Part shown: piece after piece, positions 7,138 to 14,946 of the stretch | Position numbering within the stretch: position 1 is the first letter of the stretch | How the letters are laid out: each line of letters begins with the position of its first letter | Origin: Nitrospirota bacterium | GTDB taxonomy: Bacteria > Nitrospirota > Thermodesulfovibrionia > Thermodesulfovibrionales > UBA9159 | Direction of reading: 5' to 3' | DNA: 60,220 nucleotides | Assembly: GCA_023475105.1 (NCBI GenBank) | Contig: JAMCWJ010000077.1 | Span: 1 to 60,220 of the forward strand | The notes under the pieces: model-generated | Database searches by the model: none | What the model saw: only the letters and a program-made list of their open reading frames with translations | What the model was told of the DNA's origin: nothing | Program-made: the position numbers and the translations under genes

Positions 7138-9693
7138 GTGATCATAAACGGCCGGGACATCGATTCCCTTTCGGGTCTTTCAGAGGCGGAGGCCGCGGCG
7201 CGTCTGCGGGAGGAGGGGCACAACGAGCTTCCCTCCTCGAAACGCCGGAGTTTCTCTGCAATAGCCTTCGAGGTCGTCCGCGAACCGATGTTCCTTCTCC
7301 TGATCGGCGGCGGTGCGATCTATTTTATGCTCGGCGACGTACGGGAGGCCCTGATGCTTCTCGGCTTCGTGCTTGTCGTCATGGGCATTACCCTTTATCA
7401 GGAGCGGAGAACGGAGCGGGCCCTCGAGGCACTGAGGGACCTGTCAAGCCCCCGTGCGCTCGTTATCAGGGACGGCATGCAGCGGAGGATCCCCGGCAGG
7501 GAAGTGGTGCGGCGCGACATCATCGTCCTTTCCGAAGGCGACCGCGTGCCTGCGGATGCGGCGCTCCTGTCGGCCGTCAACCTCTCTGTAGACGAATCTC
7601 TTCTCACCGGTGAATCCGTTCCGGTGCGTAAGACCTCGACCGGCCAGGCCGGGGAAATGGCACGCCCCGGAGGGGACGATCTTCCCTTTGTCTATTCGGG
7701 CACGCTTGTGGTGAGGGGCTTCGGCGTCGCCGAGGTGAAGGCGACGGGAAGCCATACGGAACTGGGGAAAATCGGGAAGGCCCTGCGGACGATCGAGCCC
7801 GAAGAGACGCTCCTCCAGAAGGAAACGGGGCGTCTTGTGCGGAACCTTGCGGTTCTCGGGCTGTCCCTCTGTGTCCTCGTCGTGGTCGTCTACGGCTTCA
7901 CCAGGGCAAATTGGCTGAACGGCCTTTTGGCGGGCATTACCCTTGCCATGGCGGTATTGCCCGAGGAGTTTCCTGTGGTCCTCACGGTGTTTCTCGCCCT
8001 CGGGGCCTGGAGGATCTCGCAGAAAGGCATTCTTACGCGGAGAGTGCCGGCGGTCGAGACCCTGGGGTCCGCCTCCGTGTTGTGTGTGGACAAAACAGGG
8101 ACCCTCACCCTGAACAGGATGTCGGTGCAGAAGATTTCAACGGGCGGTAGGTTGTACGATCTGAGCGCGCAAACGGAGTCGCTCCATGAAGATGCCCACG
8201 AGATCGTCGAGTTCAGCATCCTTGCAAGCCGGGTAGACCCTTTCGACCCTATGGAAAAGGCCTTGCGGGAACTCGGCAGGAAGACGCTTTCCAATACCGA
8301 GCACCTCCACGACAACTGGAGGCTTGTACAGGAATACCCGCTTTCAGAGAGGCTGCTTGCCATGTCGCAGGTCTGGCAATCCCCCGACAACAGGAATTAC
8401 GTGATCGCTGCGAAGGGTGCACCCGAAGCGATCGCCGATATCTGTCATCTCGATGAACGGGAAATCGGGACCCTTTTACGGCAGATCGATGCGATGGCCG
8501 CAGAAGGCCTCAGGATAATCGGCGTTGCGAAGTCGGACTTTATTCGGAAAAACCTTCCCGGCGAACAGCACGATTTCAGCTTCGAGTTCCTCGGTCTCAT
8601 AGGGCTCGCCGATCCGGTCCGTCCGGGGGTTGCCGCTGCTATCAGGGAATGTTATCAGGCCGGGATACGGGTGGTCATGATTACAGGAGACTATCCTGTC
8701 ACCGCACGGAACATCGCGGAGCAGATAGGCCTCGGCCCGTCGGAAGTCATCACGGGGCAGGAACTCGAAAAAATGGGGCAGGCCGAGCTGAGGGAGCGGA
8801 TAAAGAAGACGAACATCTTTGCGCGGGTCGTGCCCGAACAGAAGCTCTCTCTCGTGAACGCCCTCAAGGAGAACGGCGAGGTTGTGGCGATGACCGGTGA
8901 CGGGGTGAACGATGCGGCGGCATTAAAGGCGGCGCATATCGGCATTGCGATGGGAGAGCGCGGTACCGACGTCGCCCGCGAGGCGTCGGACCTGGTCCTC
9001 CTCCATGACGATTTTTCGTCCCTTGTCCAGGCAGTGAGGATGGGCCGGAGGATTTTCGACAACCTGCAGAAGGCGATGGCCTATATCTTCGCGATCCATG
9101 TGCCGATTGCGGGTATATCCCTTCTCCCCGTGCTCTTTCATTGGCCGCTTGTTCTCTTGCCTGTACACATCGTGTTTCTGGAATTGATCATCGACCCTGC
9201 CTGCTCCGTCGTCTTCGAGGCGGAACCGGAGGAGTCGGGCATAATGAACAGGCCGCCCAGGAACCTTCGGGAACCTTTATTCGACAGGAGAACCACACTC
9301 TTCAGCGTGCTCCAGGGAATGAGTGTACTACTTATCGTTCTTGCGGTATTCCTCGTAGCGATGAAGAGGGGGCAGGGAGAACTGGATGCGAGGGCCCTCG
9401 GTTTTACGACGCTCATCATCGCCAACCTTGGTCTGATTCTGACGAACCGTTCCTGGTCGCGCGTGATACCGCGGACGCTCGGCACCCCGAACGCGGCCCT
9501 GTGGTGGGTGATCGGGGGAGCGCTTTTTTTCCTCGCCATGGTCCTATATCTTCCGTTTCTGCGGACCCTTTTCCGGTTTGCCTCACTCCACCCTATCGAT
9601 GTGGTGATCTGCCTGGCCGCGGGCGTGGTCAGCGTGTTGTGGTTTGAGGCGCTCAAGATGGCGCGAAGAAAAGGGGACAACCCTCTGAAGTGA
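7138..9693 (+). CDS. P-type cation-transporting ATPase (P2-like)
   Basis: 851 residues. Visible motifs in order: N-terminal cation-ATPase domain (LREEGHNELP), actuator loop TGES, phosphorylation site DKTGTLT, KGAPE in the nucleotide-binding domain, MTGDGVNDAAALKAAHIGIAMG in the hinge, and a C-terminal block of about six membrane helices. The membrane motif before the phosphorylation site reads PEEFPVV, where Ca2+ pumps have PEGLP. The transported ion is therefore uncertain (Ca2+, Mg2+ or monovalent). The start is GTG with no ribosome site, directly after a good promoter; no later in-frame start would preserve the conserved N terminus. A terminator follows at 9761-9797. Confidence 0.9.
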   Translation: MIINGRDIDSLSGLSEAEAAARLREEGHNELPSSKRRSFSAIAFEVVREPMFLLLIGGGAIYFMLGDVREALMLLGFVLVVMGITLYQERRTERALEALRDLSSPRALVIRDGMQRRIPGREVVRRDIIVLSEGDRVPADAALLSAVNLSVDESLLTGESVPVRKTSTGQAGEMARPGGDDLPFVYSGTLVVRGFGVAEVKATGSHTELGKIGKALRTIEPEETLLQKETGRLVRNLAVLGLSLCVLVVVVYGFTRANWLNGLLAGITLAMAVLPEEFPVVLTVFLALGAWRISQKGILTRRVPAVETLGSASVLCVDKTGTLTLNRMSVQKISTGGRLYDLSAQTESLHEDAHEIVEFSILASRVDPFDPMEKALRELGRKTLSNTEHLHDNWRLVQEYPLSERLLAMSQVWQSPDNRNYVIAAKGAPEAIADICHLDEREIGTLLRQIDAMAAEGLRIIGVAKSDFIRKNLPGEQHDFSFEFLGLIGLADPVRPGVAAAIRECYQAGIRVVMITGDYPVTARNIAEQIGLGPSEVITGQELEKMGQAELRERIKKTNIFARVVPEQKLSLVNALKENGEVVAMTGDGVNDAAALKAAHIGIAMGERGTDVAREASDLVLLHDDFSSLVQAVRMGRRIFDNLQKAMAYIFAIHVPIAGISLLPVLFHWPLVLLPVHIVFLELIIDPACSVVFEAEPEESGIMNRPPRNLREPLFDRRTTLFSVLQGMSVLLIVLAVFLVAMKRGQGELDARALGFTTLIIANLGLILTNRSWSRVIPRTLGTPNAALWWVIGGALFFLAMVLYLPFLRTLFRFASLHPIDVVICLAAGVVSVLWFEALKMARRKGDNPLK

Positions 9694-9710
9694 AATAGAA
9701 ATTGACATTT

Positions 9711-9724
9711 CATATCAAGATATG
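9711..9724. repeat. Short palindrome before the RNA-binding protein gene
   Basis: CATATC-AA-GATATG, directly after a TTGACA hexamer (9702-9707). It could be an operator or transcript hairpin. No matching -10 box was found at the proper distance from TTGACA. Confidence 0.35.
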
Positions 9725-9760
9725 TCAAAGTAAAGACGTTTGGAAGTTTTTGTCAGACGG

Positions 9761-9797
9761 AAAGGCCGCAAGAACTTTGAACGAGGCGGCCTTTTTT
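9761..9797 (+). terminator. Rho-independent terminator after the P-type ATPase
   Basis: AAAGGCCGC and GCGGCCTTT form a 9 bp stem with a 16-base loop; the 3' arm runs into six T residues. Confidence 0.7.
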
Positions 9798-9881
9798 ATT
9801 GACACGAACTGTTACTCGAAGGAACGACGTACGATTTCATGAAGTGCGATGCGCCTTTCATGAAGAGAAGGAGAAGGGAAC

Positions 9882-10205
9882 ATGGCGAAGAGGATTTATG
9901 TGGGGAATCTTCCCTACACTGTCGACGAAGAAGCTCTGAGGGAGGTCTTTGCAGCGATCGGGGAAGTGCAGTCGGTAAAGATCATTACCGATCCCGCAAT
10001 GGGACGTTCGAAGGGGTTCGGTTTCGTCGAGATGTCATCGGACGAAGAGGCTGACAAGGCGATCGCGAGTCTGAACGGCAGCACACTGCAGGAAAGAACC
10101 CTGACGGTCAGCGAAGCGAGACCCCAGACCGAAAGAGGCGGTAGAGGAGGACAGAGGGGAGGATTCAACAGAGGGGGAGGAAGGAAACAGGGTAATTGGA
10201 GATAA
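9882..10205 (+). CDS. RRM-type RNA-binding protein
   Basis: 107 residues. A single RNA recognition motif has RNP2 (IYVGNLP) at the N terminus and RNP1 (KGFGFVEM) near residue 45. It is followed by an Arg/Gly-rich tail (RGGRGGQRGGFNRGGGRKQ), as in cyanobacterial and proteobacterial Rbp proteins. It binds single-stranded RNA and is usually linked to cold adaptation. A strong AGGAG-type site precedes the ATG. Its 3' end overlaps the bS21 gene by 10 bases, and a DEAD-box helicase gene follows, so the three look like one RNA-remodelling operon. Confidence 0.92.
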   Translation: MAKRIYVGNLPYTVDEEALREVFAAIGEVQSVKIITDPAMGRSKGFGFVEMSSDEEADKAIASLNGSTLQERTLTVSEARPQTERGGRGGQRGGFNRGGGRKQGNWR

Positions 10206-10402
10206 GGGTAAACGGTAATGACCTCGAAAGGGCATTAAAACTTCTCAAACGACAGCTTCAGAAAGACGGCCTTCTCAAGGAACTGAAGAAAAGGCGCTTC
10301 TACGAGAAACCGTCCGTCAAGCTGAAGACAAAGCAGAGAGAGGCACAAAAGCGCAGAGCGAAGAACGCAAGGCAAGCGAGGCAGTACAGACCTCTCAGCT
10401 AG
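10196..10402 (+). CDS. rpsU: Small ribosomal subunit protein bS21
   Basis: 68 residues with the bS21 pattern: VNGNDLERALKLLKRQ, then LLKELKKRRFYEKPSVK, and a basic C terminus. It is a 30S protein next to the anti-Shine-Dalgarno end of 16S rRNA. The only suitable start is TTG at 10196, inside the last codons of the RRM gene, which suggests translational coupling. Acidic NE residues common at the N terminus appear here as ND. Placement between an RRM protein and a DEAD-box helicase supports joint control with ribosome or RNA remodelling. Confidence 0.85.
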   Translation: MEIRVNGNDLERALKLLKRQLQKDGLLKELKKRRFYEKPSVKLKTKQREAQKRRAKNARQARQYRPLS

Positions 10403-10480
10403 GTCCTCAGTGTTTTCTTCCCACGACCGACAATCCCGCGTAACGGCATCGCCAGATTTACGTCCGGAGACAGGAGAAGA

Positions 10481-12073
10481 ATGAATCACAAGAGATTTTC
10501 CGAGTTCGGACTTTCGGACGAGGTTCTGAAGGCGCTTTTTGACATGGGCTTTGAGGAGCCGACCCCGATACAAAAGATCGCGGTCGGTCCGGCGCTCAAA
10601 GGCCGTGACCTTATCGGCCTTGCCCAGACAGGCACCGGAAAGACTGCGGCCTTCGGCATTCCCATCGTCGAAAAAGGCAGACGTTCCAAGGGGAAATTTC
10701 CGTACGCCGTGGTGCTTGCCCCGACGCGCGAGCTTGCGGTGCAGGTCGCCCAGGAGCTGAACAGGATCGGAAGGAACAAGGGAGTCATATCAGTCCCGAT
10801 TTATGGCGGCCAGTCGATCGAGCGGCAGATCAAGAGCCTCCAGAAGGGGGTCGATGCCGTTGTGGGCACGCCGGGAAGGGTGATCGACCATATTCAGAGA
10901 GGGACCCTCAATCTGGGGGGGATCAGCATTGTTGTCCTGGACGAAGCGGATGAAATGCTGAATATGGGCTTTATCGACGACATCGAAAGGATCCTGAAAG
11001 AGACCCCGAAAGAGAGGCAGACGATGCTCTTTTCGGCGACGATGCCCGAGGAGATCGTGCGGATTGCACGGAAATACATGCGCGACCCGGAAAGGGTCTT
11101 CGTCGACCCGAAGAAACTGGTCGTTACGAAAATCACGCAGGTCTTTTACGAGGTGAGGGAGGAAGACAAGATCAAGGCGCTCACGAGGCTGCTGGATGTG
11201 GAAGACCCTTCCCTGACGCTCGTTTTCTGCCATACGAAGAGGGAGGTGGACGAGGTCTCCGGAAAACTGCAGCAGATGGGCTATTCGGCGGGCGCTATCC
11301 ACGGCGACTTTACGCAATCCTTCAGGGACGAGATGATGGAGAAGTTCAGGAAGGGTGAGACGGACATCCTCGTCGCGACCGATGTTGCAGCGAGGGGACT
11401 CGACATCCCCGATGTGAGCCACGTGATCAATTACAGCATTCCCCAGAACCCCGACGGATATATACACCGCATAGGAAGGACAGGGAGGGCCGGCAAATCC
11501 GGGATCGCGATAACGTTTGTGACGCCCCGTGAGTACCGGCAGCTGAGGCTCATCGAAAAGTCGGCGAAGACGACGATACGCAAGGCAAAACTCCCGACGA
11601 AGGACGAAGTGAAGCGGGCAAGGGAAAAGGAGCTCATGGAAGATGTGGAGGGCGTGATCGCAGGAAACGGTCACGACTTCTATGTGTCTCTCGCAGAGGC
11701 CCTGCTTTCCCGGCATGAGCCGAAGGACGTTGTTGCTGCGGCCCTCAGTCTGGCGGCAGGAGGTTCGGACCCGGAGGACATCGAAGAATCCCTTGGGACA
11801 GGAATCCCCTCCGGTGCGGGAATGGTAAGACTCTTCCTGACGCTCGGGAAGAAGGACAAGATAAGGGTCGGAGATCTCGTGAAGTCCATCTCTGCGGAAG
11901 CGAACATCCCCGGCAGGAAGATCGGCAAGATAACCCTCTTTGATGCGTTCAGCTTTGTCGAAGTGCCCGCGCACCTTGCAGACCGGGTGATCAGTGCGCT
12001 CAACGATGTAGTGATGCACGGAAGAAAGATCCGCGTCCAGCCTGCCGAACCGGTCAAAAAGAAGAAAAAATAG
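10481..12073 (+). CDS. deaD: DEAD-box ATP-dependent RNA helicase (DeaD/CsdA type)
   Basis: 530 residues. Helicase motifs: Q-motif (GFEEPTPIQ), AQTGTGKT, PTRELA, DEADEM, SAT, then ARGLDIPDVSHVINY and HRIGRTGR in the second RecA lobe. The C-terminal part (about residues 440-525) has the DbpA/CsdA-type RNA-binding fold with the conserved GRKIGKITLFDAFSFVEVP. It probably remodels structured RNA or ribosome precursors, notably at low temperature. ATG is preceded by AGGAG. It lies 78 bases after rpsU, with no terminator between. Confidence 0.93.
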   Translation: MNHKRFSEFGLSDEVLKALFDMGFEEPTPIQKIAVGPALKGRDLIGLAQTGTGKTAAFGIPIVEKGRRSKGKFPYAVVLAPTRELAVQVAQELNRIGRNKGVISVPIYGGQSIERQIKSLQKGVDAVVGTPGRVIDHIQRGTLNLGGISIVVLDEADEMLNMGFIDDIERILKETPKERQTMLFSATMPEEIVRIARKYMRDPERVFVDPKKLVVTKITQVFYEVREEDKIKALTRLLDVEDPSLTLVFCHTKREVDEVSGKLQQMGYSAGAIHGDFTQSFRDEMMEKFRKGETDILVATDVAARGLDIPDVSHVINYSIPQNPDGYIHRIGRTGRAGKSGIAITFVTPREYRQLRLIEKSAKTTIRKAKLPTKDEVKRAREKELMEDVEGVIAGNGHDFYVSLAEALLSRHEPKDVVAAALSLAAGGSDPEDIEESLGTGIPSGAGMVRLFLTLGKKDKIRVGDLVKSISAEANIPGRKIGKITLFDAFSFVEVPAHLADRVISALNDVVMHGRKIRVQPAEPVKKKKK

Positions 12074-12129
12074 ACGCACTCTTTATTTTCCGATTCCCTG
12101 CATTGCGATGACGGCGGAACCGGCGTTCT

Positions 12130-12528
12130 TCAGATGCTGTGGACCAGGTAGATGGCAAGGAAAATGCCGATGGCGATGACCGAAAGGGCCAGCAGTATGT
12201 CGAGAATCCGCGAAGGCCGGTAGGTGTCTTCATCGATCTGTCTCTCGACTTTTTTGTACCTGACGAAGGCGAGCAGCCCCATGAACGTGCCGAGGACAAC
12301 GAGGAATATGCCGAAGAAGGAGGAATATCCTCCGGAGGGGAGCGGCGCCTGCTTGCCGAAGAAATACGATATCTGTTTCAGAAAAAGGGCAAATTTCTCG
12401 ACAACGAAACCGAAGGCCATGATCCCTATGCTCGTCCTGATCCAGGCGAGGAAGGTCCTCTCGTTCGCCATATGCACGCGGCGGTTCCGGACCCTCGAAG
12501 AAATCTTTACCTCGATTTTCTCTGCCAT
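12130..12528 (-). CDS. DUF202 (YidH-type) membrane protein
   Basis: 132 residues with the DUF202 signature MANERTFLAWIRTS just before the first membrane helix, then two more helices (around residues 70-90 and 108-130). Function of the family is unknown. It begins 3 bases after the stop of the ArnT-like gene, so the two are co-transcribed. The signature is the two-heptad form of the motif that is expanded in the proteins at 29905-32779, making this a useful local reference. Confidence 0.85.
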   Translation of the reverse strand: MAEKIEVKISSRVRNRRVHMANERTFLAWIRTSIGIMAFGFVVEKFALFLKQISYFFGKQAPLPSGGYSSFFGIFLVVLGTFMGLLAFVRYKKVERQIDEDTYRPSRILDILLALSVIAIGIFLAIYLVHSI

Positions 12529-12531
12529 TTC

Positions 12532-14124
12532 CTAGCCCTTTTCGAGAAGCGCATACTGCCGGTCCTCTCCAACTACATTAAAGCCCAATTTCCGTAACTT
12601 TTCAATCTCTTTTGCCCTGGTGATCACCAAAGCCCTTCTTCCGGTCTCCAGAAGGGGAAGGAGTTCCGCCGTGTTCCCGACCCTGACTATCCTGTGGTCA
12701 GAGTAGAAAACAATGCTCGGATTGTTGATCCCGCACGTTATGACTCTTTCCCCGGGCCCCAGCCTCTGTTTCGCGTACATGCTGTATTGGTAAAGCGTCG
12801 CCTGGAGGACGGCGTTTGCGGCGGGCAGGGCCGCAGCCGCGAGCATGATCAGCAGCGTGGCAGAGAGGGCTGCCAGGGGTCCGTAAACGGCCTTCCTTGT
12901 GAAGGAGGAATAGACTAATAGGATTCCGAGGCCGAACAGCGCCAGGGCGAGAAGCGGGAGCGAGCCTGTGTCGGAAATTCCCAAATTCAGAAGATACTTC
13001 CGGGAAACCAGAAAGGCGACTCCCATTGCAAGGGTGATGACGGCAATCCCAGCATTCCCGTACCGTGCCCACCTGTCCTGCACCTCCGCGCCCGATGCAA
13101 TGAGGATCGCTGCCGCAGGGATCGCAGGGAGGATATAATTGGGGAGCTTCGTTGTCGAAAAGGAAAAGAAGAGGAAGATAAATGCGAACCATACAAGGGC
13201 GAACAGATCGAGCGGAGCTTGTGGGGTCCCGGATTCGCGGTCCGGCTCTCTCAACGGGTCGCCAGCTGTCCGGAAGGTCTTTCTGCCACTGAAGGCATTT
13301 CTGATTCCGGAGGGCAGACAACCGGCCCACGGCAGGAGGCCGACGATCAGCGCTGGCAGGTAATAGTACAGGGGACCCCTATGGCCGGATATCACTCCGG
13401 TATAACGCTGGAAGTGGTGCTTGATAAGGAACTGCTGTACGAATTCCTGTCCGTTGATTGCGAGCTGCGCAACGTACCACGGCCCGGAGACTACCACAAA
13501 AAGGAGAATGCCCGGCGGACTGAATACTTTCTTGAGGCCTTTGAGCCCCTCCCCGATGAGCAGATACACAAAAGCGATCCCGAAAGGAAAGAGTATGCCT
13601 ATCAGCCCCTTCGTCAAGAAAGCGAGGGCCGAAAATACATAGAATCCGTAGAGGAATACGGATCTGCCCCGTTCTAAGGAAAGATAAAAGGAGAAAAGGG
13701 AAAGGCTGATGAAAAGCGCGAGCGCCATGTCGGTCACTGCGGCATGGGAGTATACGAGGAAGTAGGGAGACAAAATGAGCGGAAGGGAGGCATACATGGC
13801 GGCCCTTCCGCCGCGGACTCGCGCAACAAAGAGGAAAAAAGCCAAACACAGCAGAAACGCCGAGAGCGCCGAGGGGAACCTCGCTCCAAGCTCGTTGATG
13901 CCGAAGGTTTTGTAAGAGCCCGCCATGAGCAGGTAAAAGAGGATCGGTTTGTCGTAGCGGTTTTCTCCGTTATAAGTGGGGGTGATCCAGTCGCCGGTCT
14001 GGACCATCTCTTTCGTCGCCTCTGCGAAAACCGCCTCATCGACGTCGAAGAGGCTTACGGAGCCGAGCCTGAAAAGGCAGAGGAAAAGGGCGAGAGCGGC
14101 AACGGGAAGGAAGAATCTTGCCAT
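12532..14124 (-). CDS. ArnT/PMT-like polyprenyl-phosphate glycosyltransferase
   Basis: 530 residues. It opens with a membrane helix and then DVDEAVFAEATKEMVQTGDWITPTYNGENRYDKPILFYLL, the GT-C/GT83 pattern with an acidic catalytic site (DVDE) and the D-K-P-P-L-like DKPI motif. About ten further membrane helices and a short C-terminal soluble region follow. Such enzymes move a sugar from a lipid-phosphate carrier to lipid A or other envelope acceptors. Donor and acceptor are not known. No arn biosynthesis genes are nearby, so aminoarabinose is not assumed. It sits between tatA and a DUF202 gene. Confidence 0.85.
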   Translation of the reverse strand: MARFFLPVAALALFLCLFRLGSVSLFDVDEAVFAEATKEMVQTGDWITPTYNGENRYDKPILFYLLMAGSYKTFGINELGARFPSALSAFLLCLAFFLFVARVRGGRAAMYASLPLILSPYFLVYSHAAVTDMALALFISLSLFSFYLSLERGRSVFLYGFYVFSALAFLTKGLIGILFPFGIAFVYLLIGEGLKGLKKVFSPPGILLFVVVSGPWYVAQLAINGQEFVQQFLIKHHFQRYTGVISGHRGPLYYYLPALIVGLLPWAGCLPSGIRNAFSGRKTFRTAGDPLREPDRESGTPQAPLDLFALVWFAFIFLFFSFSTTKLPNYILPAIPAAAILIASGAEVQDRWARYGNAGIAVITLAMGVAFLVSRKYLLNLGISDTGSLPLLALALFGLGILLVYSSFTRKAVYGPLAALSATLLIMLAAAALPAANAVLQATLYQYSMYAKQRLGPGERVITCGINNPSIVFYSDHRIVRVGNTAELLPLLETGRRALVITRAKEIEKLRKLGFNVVGEDRQYALLEKG

Positions 14125-14133
14125 GAAGCGCGG

Positions 14134-14304
14134 TCAGTCTGCCAGCTTCTTCTTGCTGTCGGGCGCGGTGTCCGCAAGCCCTTTTCTGAATCCGCGGATG
14201 GCTTCGCCGAGACTCTTTCCGACGGACGGCAGTCTGCTCGGTCCGAACACTACAAGGGCAATAACGAGCACAATCACCAGTTCAGGTATGCCAAGGCCAA
14301 ACAT
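14134..14304 (-). CDS. tatA: Twin-arginine translocase subunit TatA/E
   Basis: 56 residues, read directly: MFGLGIPELVIVLVIALVVF, then GPSRLPSVGKSLGEAIRGFRKGL and a short Asp/Lys tail. This is the TatA layout of a short N-terminal helix, the FGP hinge and an amphipathic helix. GAGGAGG lies six bases before ATG. It forms the Tat channel for folded proteins. No tatC is nearby. It ends 9 bases before the ArnT-like gene. A second tatA-like gene lies at 32883-33098. Confidence 0.88.
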   Translation of the reverse strand: MFGLGIPELVIVLVIALVVFGPSRLPSVGKSLGEAIRGFRKGLADTAPDSKKKLAD

Positions 14305-14400
14305 GCGAACCTCCTCGTTGCGTAAACATTAAGAAATGTATAACTCTTATTATATAGTATTTTTACGCCAGGATGTCGTCTCGCACATGACTACGCTATC

Positions 14401-14474
14401 TTGTCATCCGGAGCGGGGCGAAATCCCGTTCTTCCGTTGCTTCGGGCGCCGTTCCCTCGCAATGACAGATGACA
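14401..14474. repeat. MITE/REP-like intergenic palindrome
   Basis: About 74 bases bounded by 7 bp inverted ends (TGTCATC / GATGACA). On the minus strand it reads GTCATTGCGAGGGAACG...CGAAGCAA, resembling the GTCATTGCGAG-type repeats scattered through many deltaproteobacterial and related genomes. It lies in the 389-base gap upstream of tatA, where I see no gene. Confidence 0.6.
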
Positions 14475-14626
14475 GTGTGGAGAAGCGTTCGCGACACCAC
14501 ACGATAGTTGCGCGTTACGGAAGATATTCCGGCTGTGAGGACTACGCCTTTCAGAGCACTGTGACCGGCTTCTATGTATGAAAGAGGTGCGATATTCTTG
14601 GAATTGCAGGGAAAACTGAAATAAGT

Positions 14627-14661
14627 GAGGCAGGCAGTGGGGGGAAGTTACTGCCTGCCTC
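14627..14661 (-). terminator. Strong hairpin after the Cys-rich gene
   Basis: Perfect 12 bp stem GAGGCAGGCAGT / ACTGCCTGCCTC with an 11-base loop, about 33 bases after the stop at 14694. The following minus-strand sequence (ACTTATTTC) is only a weak T tract, so termination may be partial. Confidence 0.6.
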
Positions 14662-14693
14662 GCTTCTCCTTTGAAAAGGGTTCAGGTCAGGAG

Positions 14694-14882
14694 TCAATCT
14701 CTCCTGAGAAAATCCTTGCACCTTTCCGACGGAGAAAGGAATATACCACGACGAACACATATCCCTGCACCGGCCCTTACCGAGGAGTAGGCGGAACTCA
14801 GGGAATTCAGTCCCGGGAAGGCCGCTTCGATGTAAGCAGGATTACTCTCAAAAAACTTGCAGTTCAAGCATCTTTCAATCAT
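14694..14882 (-). CDS. Small four-cysteine protein of unknown function
   Basis: 62 residues starting MIERCLNCKFFES and ending GICVRRGIFLSPSERCKDFLRRD. The spacing C-x2-C ... C ... C with KFF and final C-x-D-F resembles small zinc- or iron-sulfur-binding proteins in anaerobes. GGAGG lies six bases before the ATG, which fixes this start over a longer frame. It follows the YeiH exporter gene by 64 bases and ends before a hairpin, so it is probably the last gene of the rhodanese-exporter unit. The binding of a metal centre is inferred from the cysteines only. Confidence 0.65.
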   Translation of the reverse strand: MIERCLNCKFFESNPAYIEAAFPGLNSLSSAYSSVRAGAGICVRRGIFLSPSERCKDFLRRD

Positions 14883-14946
14883 TGTGTTCCTCCGGAATTG
14901 CATCCGATTCCCCGGAGCAGATGTTCCCATCCATCTGCCTGCCTGT

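Noticed and set aside
9702..9730. TTGACA as a promoter for the RRM gene
   Set aside because: No acceptable -10 box 16-18 bases downstream; another TTGACA at 9799 has the same problem.
14336..14581. 81-codon plus-strand frame upstream of tatA
   Set aside because: It runs through the MITE-like repeat; no ribosome site and no recognisable protein.
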